DNA of 64,000 nucleotides from Prostheceraeus crozeri (lineage: Eukaryota > Platyhelminthes > Polycladida > Euryleptidae). The stretch spans positions 62,001-126,000 of the forward strand of contig CAJQUW010009257.1 in the NCBI GenBank assembly GCA_907163375.1. Reading direction: 5' to 3'. Every line of letters begins with the position of its first letter. Position 1 is the first letter of the stretch. Below, one piece after another: positions 35,807 to 46,387 of the stretch. Under the pieces are notes generated by a model that made no database searches, was not told the DNA's origin, and was given only the letters and a program-made list of their open reading frames with translations. The position numbers were made by a program, and so were the translations under genes.

Positions 35807-35980
35807 GTGAAAGTTGTCTCCGAAGAGATGGATCACTGCCTGGTTTCCACATCTGCGGACATGCGGCAGGTGGACCAGCTGTCGACAGAAATTATCTCGG
35901 AAGAGGAGGAAGAAATCACTCAAAGCCCAAGTACTATTCGAGAGGATCAAGCAACATCAGAAGTGTCCACAAAAAAATAA
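35807..35980 (+). CDS. Exon 2, acidic C-terminus of the same protein
   Basis: Acceptor ctaacacag, phase 0, 57 codons to TAA 35978-35980: VKVVSEEMDHCLVSTSADM, then STEIISEEEEEITQSPS. Joined to 35529-35714 across a 92-bp intron it gives a protein of about 119 residues, with a basic coiled coil followed by an acidic tail. A polyadenylation signal AATAAA lies at 36225-36230. The gene lies about 620 bp upstream of Gemin2 on the same strand. Confidence 0.45.
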   Translation: MKVVSEEMDHCLVSTSADMRQVDQLSTEIISEEEEEITQSPSTIREDQATSEVSTKK

Positions 35981-36224
35981 TGAACGACCAAATTAATGCA
36001 TTGATGTGATGAGTGATGCTACAGTAAATTATAATCTCCTGTAATTAACAAAAAAGCTATAGCGCATTCTCGTACATGTATTCTTTAAACTGAAGAAATT
36101 GTCCGTTCAACTTGCGGTCATATAGAAGCTTGAATTTTCGAAATATCAGAGATCGTTTAGAAACGTCCGACTTAAGTACCACTGTGATAGCGTGAATAGA
36201 AGTTGTCTTATTTGGTTTACTCTT

Positions 36225-36230
36225 AATAAA
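36225..36230 (+). terminator. AATAAA polyadenylation signal (candidate)
   Basis: The first AATAAA after the stop at 35980 and upstream of the Gemin2 acceptor. Placement is right for the small upstream gene, but the hexamer is common in AT-rich DNA. Confidence 0.35.
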
Positions 36231-36603
36231 TATCGGCCTTAAATATATACATCTTAATTAGGCAGATGCGTGTGCATCAATATTTAAATTTTCTTCAAGC
36301 TAGGAATATGTGGCATGTATCCCGTGCATGAAGTAGGCCATTGTAGATAAGTGATTCCTTAAAAAGTACAATGCAATTTTTAAAAGATCGATTGAAATTT
36401 TAGCAAGCATACATGTTTTTAGGGAAAAATTGGAAAGCATGTGTTTCTTCTTTTGACTAGCACTCGTTTGGTGATTGGCATCCTAAGCGTCCGTTTTTTT
36501 GCAAATTTTGTTTTGGTAACCCTGTGTTCTGTTAGAACAGGTAAATCGAATTCATGTGTCATAATAAATTGGTGATACATCTTTTTTAATTTCAGTTTCA
36601 ATA

Positions 36604-36716
36604 ATGGAGACAGATTTCGATATGGGTGAAGGATGCGGACAAGCCTTGCCGATCGGGTCATGTGAGGGAACCAGTCAATTTCCAACTAGTGGCGAAGAAT
36701 ACCTCGCAAGAGTCGT
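36604..36716 (+). CDS. Gemin2: Gemin2 exon 1 (first coding exon)
   Basis: Gemin2 binds SMN and holds the Sm-protein ring during spliceosomal snRNP assembly. This exon starts at ATG 36604, encodes METDFDMGEGCGQALPIG and ends in TSGEEYLARV plus two bases before donor gtgagt. The EYLARV block matches the EYLRRV motif at the start of the conserved Gemin2 fold. The ATG is only 8 nt after a good acceptor (tttttaatttcag, 36591-36595), so either a non-coding 5' exon or a trans-spliced leader precedes it. The upstream residues are acidic and divergent, as in other Gemin2 proteins. Six further exons follow on the same strand with compatible phases. Confidence 0.9.
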
Positions 36717-36816
36717 GTGAGTAGTTAAAAGCTTTGCAACTATTGCAGAACTGTAAATGTGAAAGTAATTTTGCAGGAAGTAGAAAGTATATGTAGGCCT
36801 ATCGATTCCGTTTCAG

Positions 36817-36913
36817 AAAAGAATCAAAATCATTTCCAAAAATAGCAGTTGCAGAACTCCCTCAGTCAATTCTTCTGAAAAATAAACCGAATTATTTGGA
36901 AACAAACGAAATT
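36817..36913 (+). CDS. Gemin2: Gemin2 exon 2
   Basis: Acceptor attccgtttcag, then one base completing the split valine codon and 32 codons, to donor gtaagt. KESKSFPKIAVAELPQS aligns with the region of human Gemin2 that follows the EYLRRV motif (a KxxxCPxVVVAxI-type stretch). Intron 1 is only 100 bp. The following intron runs 11 kb to 47939 and contains the Penelope-like cluster. Confidence 0.9.
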
Positions 36914-39625
36914 GTAAGTTGAATGGAAAATGTTTTTATGTACATGCATGCGTTTCGAATCTTGAACGTTTTGGATATATAATGGTGGTTCTGTTTTTAT
37001 CGCGCTTTTCTAATTTGAAATTGCTGGAAATTTGCTACACGTATGAAAAATCTGATGTGCATTCCGTCTTCATACATGAAGATGTAGGACACTTTTCATT
37101 GTTGGTTCAGCTCGAATTTCCCAAATGACTAGTTTTCTTCGTCATGCTTGGTTAGCGTTGTATCTGTAAAAATATTACAGAAAGTACAAATTCATTGAAT
37201 ATTGATGTCACTTGGTTCCAAATTCGCATCACAGATGTTCCAAAGAACTCTTACATGGAAGCTTTTCATTAGAGATAGCTCAGGATCATATTGTTTGTAT
37301 TCAAATACTGTTTAGTATTAAAAGAAGTGACATGTCTTTTATTTTAGTGAAAAAAGATTCAATATTTGTCTGGATGAACTTCTAAATCGATAATTTTGAA
37401 TGTTGCAATGCAGACGCACTGCAAAAAATCCAACATATTTCACTTAAAATAACAATTTTTACAGATTTCCTTCGCCGGGCGTTGAGGGGGCGATCGACTG
37501 TTATTCAAATGTTTTCAATAAAATATTTCTTTGAAAGTCACTCGAATCCTAAAACGAATGATTGATTTCACAATCCAATGCCTCTGGTTTTCACGAGGTC
37601 GAAATTATATTTCCATGCGCCTTGCTCTTGGTACCACCATGAAATGGCTTACTGGCTGGGAATCGAACTGAATCTTCCGTGGTCGCCTGGAAGCAGTTGC
37701 TATTGGAATGCCTGATAATCTGATAAATTGTACATGACTGTCACAAACGACGAATTTAGAGGTACTTGACTTGGCGACAACATTTTTCTTCCTCACCCAA
37801 CATTGTCTGTAGTGCGATGTCATCTTTGTTTTCTGATATTATTTACTGCGATTTTTCATGTGTTCAGCTTTGAAAGTTAATGCTTGCTAAACAAATTCGG
37901 TATACAATACTGAAATTATGCAGCTTTAATGAGTTTGAACTAATGCTATCGAAATCTATAACCAGTGTTCTCAGTTTCAAAGATATGGAGGTTGTAGCAG
38001 TATGTCACCGCCAAGACCATCGAAGCATGATAAAAAATTGTTGTGTTTATGACTTCTCAGTTCCCACCGTTTTATTTCCTTTATCAATCATCTTCATACT
38101 AATTGGACATGATTCTGCCATGTCGCATTTCTACTGCTTGACTTAGTTTTATATGATGTTGGAAAAATCATAATGAAGCTATAAAACAACATGACTGATC
38201 AGGGCCTTTTCACTGCGCTTGACTTAGGTTTTCAAGACTTTTAATATGCACTATAGAACGTATCTAGGCACAGCGAAAACGGGGGAGGGGACACGTGCTC
38301 TAACCAACGTTTTAACATAACGAATTCATATTTTTGTCTATTTGAATCCCAACCAGAGTGAAATTTCTTTTATTCTTAATTTATGCACAACACAATCCAA
38401 CGTAATTTGTTCGGTTTGTAGTCGATCTTCTCCTTTAGAGTTATTCTGTCAGTCAATTTAAAGACCAACGCGTTTTGCACTGAGGAATTCACAAGCAACT
38501 ATTTATACGGGATGTGACATAATTTCACAGTATTGCATTGGTGGGATAATTTATTGATAACAGGAGAGTTTCCTTTGCAGACGCGAGTCATAATTACGGT
38601 TTGAGAAGCAAGCACGTGTTTGTATGAATTCTTGAAAAATTGCATTTTGTTGGTGGCTAACTGGCTATATATGGGCAATGGAGATATGAGATTGCTCACA
38701 TACCTTAATTCTGAACAGGGAAACATCTCGAATAAATCCTGCAACATAATGATATTGATTATTCAATCAGAATTTACTGCTGTGTTAAAATAATTACTAA
38801 ATTCAAATAAAACGGAGCTTGGTCCTAAAAATTCCGTCCAGTTCCCATTCGGGTCCCAACGAACTTTAACTGGTTTCACTCCTTCTTGCCTTACACACAA
38901 TATTCCAGATTATCCTTACATAATCACTGTGTTGAATGATTATTGTCCGATTTGTTGTAACTCTTAATTAAGGACTGCGACGCATACTTTCTTATAAGAC
39001 GCATCAAAACAACTCTGAATGCTATTTGAGAAGTATATCACTTTACTGTCACAATATTATCAATTTTTGCAGAACATATAGAAATACTAGGTGTTTATGC
39101 ATTTACTTCCCCACAGCTCATGGCGTTGCAGTTGCGCCAAGAGAAGATTTTCTAACACAGTGAGAGTTTGATGTATGCAAATAACAAAGCGATGAGATTC
39201 AAAATTGATTGATAGTGCATAATAGCATACGATAGATAATTCTACACAGAGTCCACTAGTCTTCATTTGAAAACATTAAATGTAAAAAAAGCATTATATG
39301 TAATAAAAAGGCAATAATATATGCTTTTTGTGTAGAGCTTGCATTTTTATTTATTTTGTATTCTTTCTATTACATATTTTGTTTTGATGAATATCTTGAA
39401 TGTAGCACAGAGTGCGTTTTCTTACAATCATCTCGTATTTTATTAAATGCGCTTAGTCCGTAATTTGTTTTTTGTGTTTTCTAACAGAGCAAATGTGTCA
39501 CTTTTCATTGTGCAAACTGTAATGCCTTGTCGGAATGCAAATAAAGCAATTATTATTATCTCATTTTTCCTTGCAGAAATGTAGACAGTTGTTTTGAAAT
39601 CAGCCTGTTTTGTCAAATATATCAT
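36914..39625 (+). other. Gemin2 intron 2, element-poor first part
   Basis: Mostly unassigned AT-rich DNA. It includes the dispersed repeat at about 38480-38830. No coding exon is needed here, because exons 2 and 3 align contiguously with Gemin2. Confidence 0.7.
38480..38830 (+). repeat. Dispersed repeat, copy 1
   Basis: Matches 62700-63060 in direct orientation with many differences: tttattgataac, tttcctt, acataccttaattctgaaca against acatgccttagttctgaaca, and ttcaaataaaacgg against ttttaataaaacggg. No coding potential. Probably an old non-autonomous element. Confidence 0.65.
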
Positions 39626-40530
39626 GAAATTTAACCTATGGTCAGAAATGGCGGACATTTTTCCCGATGTTCTTTTATTCTTAAGTTTAAGTGTCTTGTA
39701 GTTCTACCTATGTAGGTAGTGCGAGGGTCCACCTTACAAGCGAATTGGTAAATGACATTAGACCTAAGAACTTTGGGAGCATGATCTTTGTTGGAGAAAC
39801 CACTTTTTAGTTTATTGCATGTGAAAACCCAACGGATAGGAAATTCTTTATCTATTCTACGGAATAGTGATTGTAGTTTCTTTTTAAAATAAACCGATTG
39901 AATGCCAAAAAATGGAATTTTGACAGTATGGAGGCATTGGGATTCATCTTTTTCTTTTGGAGCACAGAATCTTTTGTCCAGATAATGTTTAACCACTTTT
40001 TGTATAAAGTAAAACGGATATCCGTTGTTTTGAAAATTTTTTGTCAATTTCCTTATTTCATCATGGAAAGTTTGCCATGACGAGCAGACGATGTAGGCTC
40101 TGTTGATCAGAGTGCTTAAAACAGAAATTTTCCATTGCATGGGGCATATGGCTCTGAAATTCAAGGTTAGACCAGTGTATGTGGGTTTTCTGTACACCTT
40201 AGTAGTTAGCGTGTTGGATGAAACGTCAGGTCAATATCTAGAAAAGGTAGAACTTTACCTCCTACCTCTGTGGTGAATTTCATACTACCCCTGTGTAAAA
40301 AAATGCATCGGTCCATTAATGGCCGATTGCCGTCGCATTGGGTGAGTGTCGATGGTGGACGTCACTGCCGGCTGACAGATGGCAAGGTGATGGTAAAATT
40401 TTCTTTCTCTCTTATAATTTCCCTCTCCTAATTGAAAGACTAAGGTCTGTACATCAGTCACAATTACGTAAGAATCCTCTTCACATCTGTGTTCACACAC
40501 CTCTCCACTAGAGTAAGTAACCTCGTGCTT
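39626..40530 (-). mobile_element. Inverted duplicate of the PLE 3' part plus transposon end
   Basis: A near-identical reverse complement of 46388-47288. It carries the PLE C-terminal coding region, including the GIY-YIG endonuclease start, and continues through the TIR end of the 2.3-kb transposon, so the copy was made after that insertion. One base is missing at about 40230 (cgtcagg where the other copy has cgtccagg), breaking the frame. Confidence 0.92.
39631..40197 (-). pseudogene. Penelope-like RT C-terminus and partial GIY-YIG
   Basis: An 188-codon frame begins with YRKPTYTGLTLNFRAI (the palm/thumb region typical of Penelope RTs, YRKPTxTxxYL in others) and runs through RFCAPKEKDESQCLHT to the GIY-YIG opening NVIYQFACKVDPRTTYIG and RTTRHLNLRIKEHREK. 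It stops before the rest of the nuclease. It is separated from its upstream part by a one-base deletion. Confidence 0.9.
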
Positions 40531-40531
40531 T

Positions 40532-40984
40532 ATGCTGTTTCAATTTAACGGTAATTTGTATACTCAAATTGATGGCGTCGCGATGGGTTCGTGTCTTGGC
40601 CCAACTCTTGCATCCTTCGCCATGAACATAATTGAAAGTCGTTTGACCTACTTTCCTAAGTATTATAAACGTTATGTGGATGATATTTTTGCCGTAGTAA
40701 ATAATGAAGATGATGCGTCCAAATTTCTCAACGCCTTAAATTCAGTTCATGAAAATATACAGTTTACACTCGAAGTTCAGAAAAATAACAAGCTTGATTT
40801 TCTTGATGTTTCTGTCGATACTTCAAACGCTATCGTTGAATTTCAGTGGAAGTTGAAGTCTACGAACACCGGTCGTTATATTCCTAACCAAGCCCATGCG
40901 CCGAACAATTACAAAAATCTGCGATTCGCTCAATCGTTGATTTTAGTAGCTGAAAAACTGAATAGCTCTACGAAATTCAACTGA
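40532..40984 (+). pseudogene. Second Penelope-like RT, distinct subfamily
   Basis: Contains RT motif B (QIDGVAMGSCLGPTLASF) and motif C (YYKRYVDDIFAVV), then KNNKLDFLDVSV, the usual Penelope order. The sequence differs clearly from the other PLE in the cluster (GLSMGSP, FYVRYVDDILAIF). Its 5' part is missing: the copy begins just before motif B at the junction with the inverted duplicate. Downstream frames at 41040-41228 and 41250-41510 hold the broken remainder. Confidence 0.9.
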
Positions 40985-41249
40985 GAAACTTTGAAAAATC
41001 TTTATCTCAAATCAAAAGTAATTAGACAAAAATGTTAAAATGACCATTTTCATTGCTAAAATCAAAAATGAAATTGAGAACAAAGTTTTGAATCTTCGTA
41101 GTGACAAACCTGAGCGTAATTTGAACAAGAATTTGCGTTATCTGAATCCAAGTTCGAGCTATAAACAACATTCTTATCTGAATTCGAGGATAACGTATAT
41201 CGTCTCTTGCCTGTTTATAAAACCATGAAGACTAGCGATATTTTCCCGA

Positions 41250-41510
41250 ATAAGGACAAGGTGCCAAGGGGTCTCTCCTCTAACACTATAAATTTCAATG
41301 TGAGCAGTGCAGTTGCTGTTACATGTCGGAGGCACGGCACTGCTGTCCACACGCATTCGTGAACATATCAGCGGTAGTCCGACCCTTAATGAAATCACAA
41401 ATCATGTGCACACCGCTTCATCTGCTAATTTTTCAATTTTGTGTCGCACTGTCTATACTAAAATTGCTGAAACTTTTGGCATCAAGCGAACATACGATAT
41501 TGAATGACCT
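41250..41510 (+). pseudogene. GIY-YIG endonuclease remnant of the second PLE
   Basis: LLSTRIREHISGSPTLNEIT and HVHTASSANFSILCRTVYT correspond to the Arg-containing helix and the His-containing part of the PLE GIY-YIG domain. The YIG strand upstream is in another frame (SSAVAVTC). The frame ends at TGA near 41507. Confidence 0.78.
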
Positions 41511-41630
41511 CGACGCATCGAATCGAATCTTTGCTACATAGGCAGCCAATCACTGCTCTTGTTGTATCTATTGATTTTTATCTTGCTGTCATTTTAGTAT
41601 TTCAATCCGATTGTACATAGCTTTAAAATT

Positions 41631-41676
41631 TCTGCCCTGATGATGTTTACTGAAGAGTAAATGAAACATGTCGGCC
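41631..41676 (+). ncRNA. Hammerhead ribozyme-like motif (minimal type, PLE-associated)
   Basis: The order of invariant parts is that of a hammerhead. CTGATGA (41637-41643) is followed by a hairpin stem II (GTTTAC / TGAAGA loop / GTAAAT, five Watson-Crick pairs plus G-U), then GAAA (41663-41666). A minimal stem III follows (AC-AT-GT, 41666-41671), then cleavage-site C 41672, and stem I pairs GCC (41634-41636) with GGC (41673-41675). One extra T between CTGATGA and stem II departs from the consensus. It lies 120 bp after the GIY-YIG end of a PLE, and PLEs are known to carry minimal hammerheads with such short stems III. Confidence 0.68.
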
Positions 41677-41724
41677 ATACGTGGTTTTCTTTTTTCTCAT
41701 AATTGGTGCATTTGAATTATGAAA

Positions 41725-42518
41725 TTTGATGTCTTTATTTAGTTTAAGGGACTTCACTACATCTTGGTTATGTTTGGCTTGTGGCGTCTTGGTAACGTTA
41801 AACATACGCTTATTGTAATTTTGTAACGCAAGTTTCACCTCATTGCAATCTCCCTTAGAGATTTTATTTTTCAGGCGCTCCACCACTTTTTCCAACGCGT
41901 AAGTCAGATGTTTGCTTCCATTGCCGTTAGGACTGCTAGGGTGCTTGAGCCCTGTCTTAAAAATCTCATTTTGGTCATGCGTGAGGGTCACCTTGCTCAA
42001 GTTGTGTACCGTACCGTTGGGGGTACTTAACTTGTTTTCTACATATAACTTGAGAAACTTTTTTTGATGGGTTTCTGAAATGGATTTTAAAAGGTTTTGA
42101 TTTTCTCTGGTAAACAACTTTATGAAAATCATTTGGTCCAAGTAATTCAACTTAGAGAAAATAGTTTCTCGAATCTTAGCCAACTTACTACGGAGGTGCT
42201 AGACCTTAGATTTGTGTGTGAAATTAGCCTCGAAATCTTACGTAATTGGCGATCATGAATAATGTCACGGTTCAATAGGTTATTCTTGTCTTTGAGGCTT
42301 AAAAATTTGGGAATCAAGCCATATTTTGAGCATTTGGACAGGAATGTGATATCACATTGTAGTTTTAATGATTTTGTGGTTGAACTTTTCGAATTTACGA
42401 CAAGCATTGAGTTCGATGTTGTATTTGGTCTTTAACTTATGAAAGAAGGTTACAATATTGTAATCCTGAGTAACCAAATAACAGCTGCTAACATATTGAT
42501 AGAGGTAAAAACAGATCT
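41725..42518 (-). mobile_element. PLE 5' part, inverted arm
   Basis: Reverse complement of 42666-43480 with few differences, forming a head-to-head palindrome around a 147-bp spacer. It encodes the N-terminal PLE region on the minus strand (AKIRETIFSKLNYLDQMIF, LSTPNGTVHNLSKVTLTHD) at 42183-41750. It ends at 41725, where the similarity to the other arm stops at gacatcaaa. Confidence 0.92.
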
Positions 42519-42886
42519 TGTGAGTTCACTCTAGCACTCGGCTCTTGACGTTTTACTCCAGCTGACAAAGATACTGGTTTGATCGTAATGGGATTTAAAA
42601 CAAAAGTAACATGTATTACAGCAAAACTTCTTGTTGCAATCTTTCGAGTTGTATTGTCAATTCAATTGGGATCTGTTTTTACCTCTATCAATATGTTAGC
42701 AGCTGTTATTTGGTTACTCAGGGTTACAAATATTGTAACCTTCTTTCATAAGTTAAAGACCAAATACAACATCGAACTCAATGCTTGTCGTAAATTCGAA
42801 AAGTTCAACCACAAAATCATAAAACTACAATGTGATTGAGTATACAATTCTGTCTACAATTCCTGTCCAAATGCTGAAAATATGGC

Positions 42887-43654
42887 TTGATTCCCAAATT
42901 TTTAATCCTCAAAGACAAGAATAACCTATTGAACCGTGACATTATTCATGATCGCCAATTACGTAAGATTTCGAGGCTAATTTCACAACACAAATCTAAG
43001 GTCAAGCACCTCCGTAGTAAGTTGGCTAAGATTCGAGAAACTATTTTCTCTAAGTTGAATTACTTGAACCAAATGATTTTCATAAAGTTGTTTACCAGAG
43101 AAAATCAAAACCTTTTAAAATCCATTTCAGAAACCCATCAAAAAAAGTTTCTCAAGTTATATGTAGAAAACAAGTTAAGTACCCCCAACGGTACGGTACA
43201 CAACTTGAGCAAGGTGACCCTCACGCATGACCAAAATGAGATTTTTAAGACAGGGCTCAAGCACCCTAGCAGTCCTAACGGCAATGGAAGCAAACATCTG
43301 ACTTACGCGTTGGAAAAAGTGGTGGAGCGCCTGAAAAATAAAATCTCTAAGAGAGATTGCAATGAGGTGAAACTTGCGTTACAAAATTACAATAAGCGTA
43401 TGTTTAACGTTACCAAGACGCCACAAGCCAAACATAACCAAGATGTAGTGAAGTCCCTTAAACTAAATAAAGACATCAAAGTTGTCCCATTGGACAAAGG
43501 TAATGGTATAGCTATTCTAGATGCTGATGAATATGTAAACAAGCTCAATGCTATCATTGAAGATACTGCCAAATTTACTGCTATCCCACACAACCAAAAT
43601 GAATTGATGCTCGATCACCCTGTTATAAAACAACAGAATAAACTAAAATACTAA
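42887..43654 (+). pseudogene. PLE N-terminal/RT upstream region
   Basis: A 255-codon frame. The N-terminal charged part (RQLRKISRLISQHKSKVKHL) is followed by the conserved LSTPNGTVHNLSKVTLTHD segment and by DIKVVPLDKGNGIAILD, the PLE RT motif (K..DKGxxxVxxD) in which the lysine and aspartate are present. It stops just before the fingers/palm block, which continues in a shifted frame at 43663. Only a single-base problem separates the two. Confidence 0.9.
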
Positions 43655-43662
43655 AATACTTT

Positions 43663-44154
43663 TTGAACAAATATGTGAAACCTTACGTGGACTCCCAAGT
43701 GTTCACTAAAATTACTCCTAGTGGGTCTTGTAGTGGCAAACTTTACGGTTCTGCCAAGGTACATAAAAATAATGTACCTCTTAGACCTATTGTTGCCAGT
43801 TATGGTACGGCCGAATATAACCTTGCCAAGTACCTAAACCAGTACATTACTCCTATAATTCCTACGGAGTGCTCAGTACAAAGTAACGCTGATCTACTAG
43901 ACAAACTCGCTAGCTACAAATTCTCATCGGATTCGAAACTCATCAGCTTTGATGTCGTTAGTCTTTTCACTAACGTCCCTCTCAAAGAAGTCATTGATCT
44001 AGCTTGTGATAAGGTGTATAGTTCCAATAACACAAAACCACCGTACAGTAAGGACACCTTCAAAAAATTACTTCAATTCGCCACTGGTGGCATTTTCTCG
44101 TTCAACAACATTCTCTACCGTCAAAGTGATGGTTTGAGCATGGGTAGCCCCTAG
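43663..44154 (+). pseudogene. PLE reverse transcriptase, fingers and palm
   Basis: GKLYGSAKVHKNNVPLRPIV and KLISFDVVSLFTNVPLKEV (motif A, FDVVSLFTNVP) are textbook Penelope RT blocks. Motif B begins in LYRQSDGLSMGSP, where a stop arises from a missing base at about 44153 (gccccta where three more residues are expected). The frame continues at 44178. Confidence 0.92.
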
Positions 44155-44177
44155 CCCCAACCCTCAGTAACTTATTT

Positions 44178-44318
44178 ATGGGACACTTAGAACAGACTTT
44201 CCTACAAAATGATAAACTAAACCTAAAATTCTATGTCAGATATGTAGATGACATCTTGGCTATCTTTGAAGATGATGACCACTTATCCTTCTTCAACTAT
44301 ATTAACAAGCGGCATAGT
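44178..44318 (+). pseudogene. PLE RT motif C segment, cut by transposon
   Basis: MGHLEQTFLQND, then LKFYVRYVDDILAIFEDDDH with the YVDD catalytic motif C, then NYINKRHS. At S the reading is broken by the TIR transposon and resumes with MKFTTEVGGKVLPFLDIDL at 46630. Confidence 0.92.
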
Positions 44319-44919
44319 CCCTGTGAAAAAAACGTTGCCGGGCCAGCAGCGTCGTGTCGACATTGGTTCGACACAGTTATGGTTCCTGATTCGTCGATGT
44401 CGGGCCAATGACGTTGCATCGACATAGCGCCATCAAACTGTCGCCCTAAATGCCATTAATATACCAACGACAAATCCTGCATGAAAACCTGCCCCTGCAG
44501 CATTGAGACAACTCAATAATATCCATATTATAATAATTGTATTTTATTATATATATAATAGTTAATTACATAATATATAAATAGTAACATCAGGTATAAT
44601 AATTGTTACGGATGCATTCAAGTAGCGGTCTTTTAAATTCCACCAGAGGACGAGAGAGTGATGGTCTCGAACTTTCAATGCACTCAGACGATCACTAATT
44701 TCCGTGATACTTTACAACCAATGAGAAATAATGGAAATGCCGATCGAACCTCAAGCAAGTGTAATTTTGAGTCCGGTGGATGTATCAAAGCATCCATCAG
44801 GATTCAAAGCTACCGAATTTAAGATTTTGAACAGTACTTAAAAATGAAAGAATCAATGAAACTCATTATCCATGTAAAGTGAATTGCTTTCATTAAAAAA
44901 TACTGTACATAAGAGTCTG

Positions 44920-45804
44920 TTCACTGTTCAATTGCGTCATACTACAATTGTATGCATATAATTTTAAAAGTCAAACAATAGCAATTTATGATATTCACTT
45001 CTCATACATGTAACGTGTAATTCGTGCATTCTACTGTAATTTTAGTAAAAGATTTTTAGAAACACTGATTTTCCGCTATATCCTAATGCTCTATTCAATG
45101 TAGGTAATCTTCCATTTATTTTGATAGCTTCAATGATTCTAATTTCTACCTTGATATTCAACTTCAAAGCAATTGTGTATTCTATTGCTACATGCAGTAC
45201 ATCTACTTAAGTGAGTGCTTACTGCCGTGTTACCTTTTATGTATTCACTTATTCGTTGGTGAAATCGTCTTTTTGCCTATTGGGCATCAGGATCAACCTG
45301 ACATGTGAATTGATACAAAAGACATAAGATCAACAACTTTGGTGTTTTATTTTTTAGATTTAAGTATACTGACTTTTGGAGTTTGAAAGACGACATTTAC
45401 ATTCAAATCCAACATTCGAAATAGTTTTTATATTTTACGTCTATATTTTATCGATATAGTTTGCAAATGCAGTAATCGGAAAAAAAATTTCTGTCCATCT
45501 ATTGTATCTTCCGAAGTATTTTTACATTTATCGCTAAATATTATTATTTAAGAGATTTCTTAACATACTGTACACAAATTCTAGTAATTCAATTACATAC
45601 TCTGTTACATAATTCCGGTATGTATAGATGCATAGGTATGTATAGATGGACAGAAATGTTTTTTCCGATTACCACATTTGCGAGCTATAGCGAATACACG
45701 AATTACATGTTGCATGTATGAAAAGTGAATATCATAAATTGTAGTTGTCTGATTTTTAAAATTACGCAGATCTAATTGTAGTATGACGCAATTGACCAGT
45801 GAAC
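44920..45804. repeat. Foldback inside the TIR transposon, left arm interrupted
   Basis: Outer arms 44920-45026 and 45696-45804 pair (caattgcgtcatactacaat against its inverse; tatgatattcacttctcat against its inverse). Inner arms 45450-45502 and 45644-45691 pair (gcagtaatcgg..., tctgtccatct). The 420 bp between the two parts of the left arm have no partner on the right, so they are a later insertion. Confidence 0.8.
45060..45345 (-). pseudogene. PLE GIY-YIG fragment inside the foldback
   Basis: On the minus strand: VDLMSF then YQFTCQVDPDAQ, AKRRFHQRISEYIKGNTAVS and THLSRCTACSNRIHNCFEV, the arrangement of a PLE GIY-YIG domain (xYQFxCQ, R..E...., STH...C) with frame breaks. It is the 420-bp piece that interrupts the left foldback arm. 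Confidence 0.7.
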
Positions 45805-46387
45805 AGGTCCTTAAAAACTCACATTATAATTTCCATGTTTTCCAATCCTCCTTCGGAGATTCACCTTGCTTTATTCGATTATACGACTGCAGCGGCATGT
45901 AGGTGTAATATTTGATCACATTTTGAAATCACGTCAAATGACTTTTCGGCAATAATATCAATCACATCAACTTAATGGTTTTCAGCGAAGATGGAGAGAC
46001 TGGTCGATGAGTCGGAAAGATGTGAATCAAAACGTGTAGCGATGAAGATAGGGAACTATTTCCAAAATGAAAAAAGCGCCGGTATAATACGAAAATTGGT
46101 TGTGAACGTCGGAATACGACAGAATCCTCTAAATCTCCAAAACACGAATGAATAACTGGAGGTGTCGTTAAAAGCTTTGAAAATTCATGCTTAAGACCGC
46201 AGAACGATGTAGCTACATGTATTAACGCTGGTGCTGAGCTGACTGATGAAAGTGAAAACACGCACGATAGACCGGGAGCAAATGAATGACGCCTGGATGC
46301 AGTATACAGTTTCTCTCCGCTCCCATCCTCTGTTATGTGACTCATTGAATGAAGACCGGTTGTATCATTAGTTTGGCAGGCGATTGA

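Larger units (their letters stand above)
42666..44318 (+). mobile_element. Penelope-like element, 5' and RT part
   Basis: The plus-strand member of the palindrome, continuing beyond it through the reverse transcriptase until a 2.3-kb transposon interrupts it after RHS codons at 44318. The rest of the same element resumes at 46630. With the insertion removed, the element is about 2.3 kb and reads RT then GIY-YIG, the canonical Penelope order. Confidence 0.9.

Noticed and set aside
37640..37700. tRNA-like B box (gttcgattcccagcc) on the minus strand
   Set aside because: No A box at the right distance and no cloverleaf can be formed.
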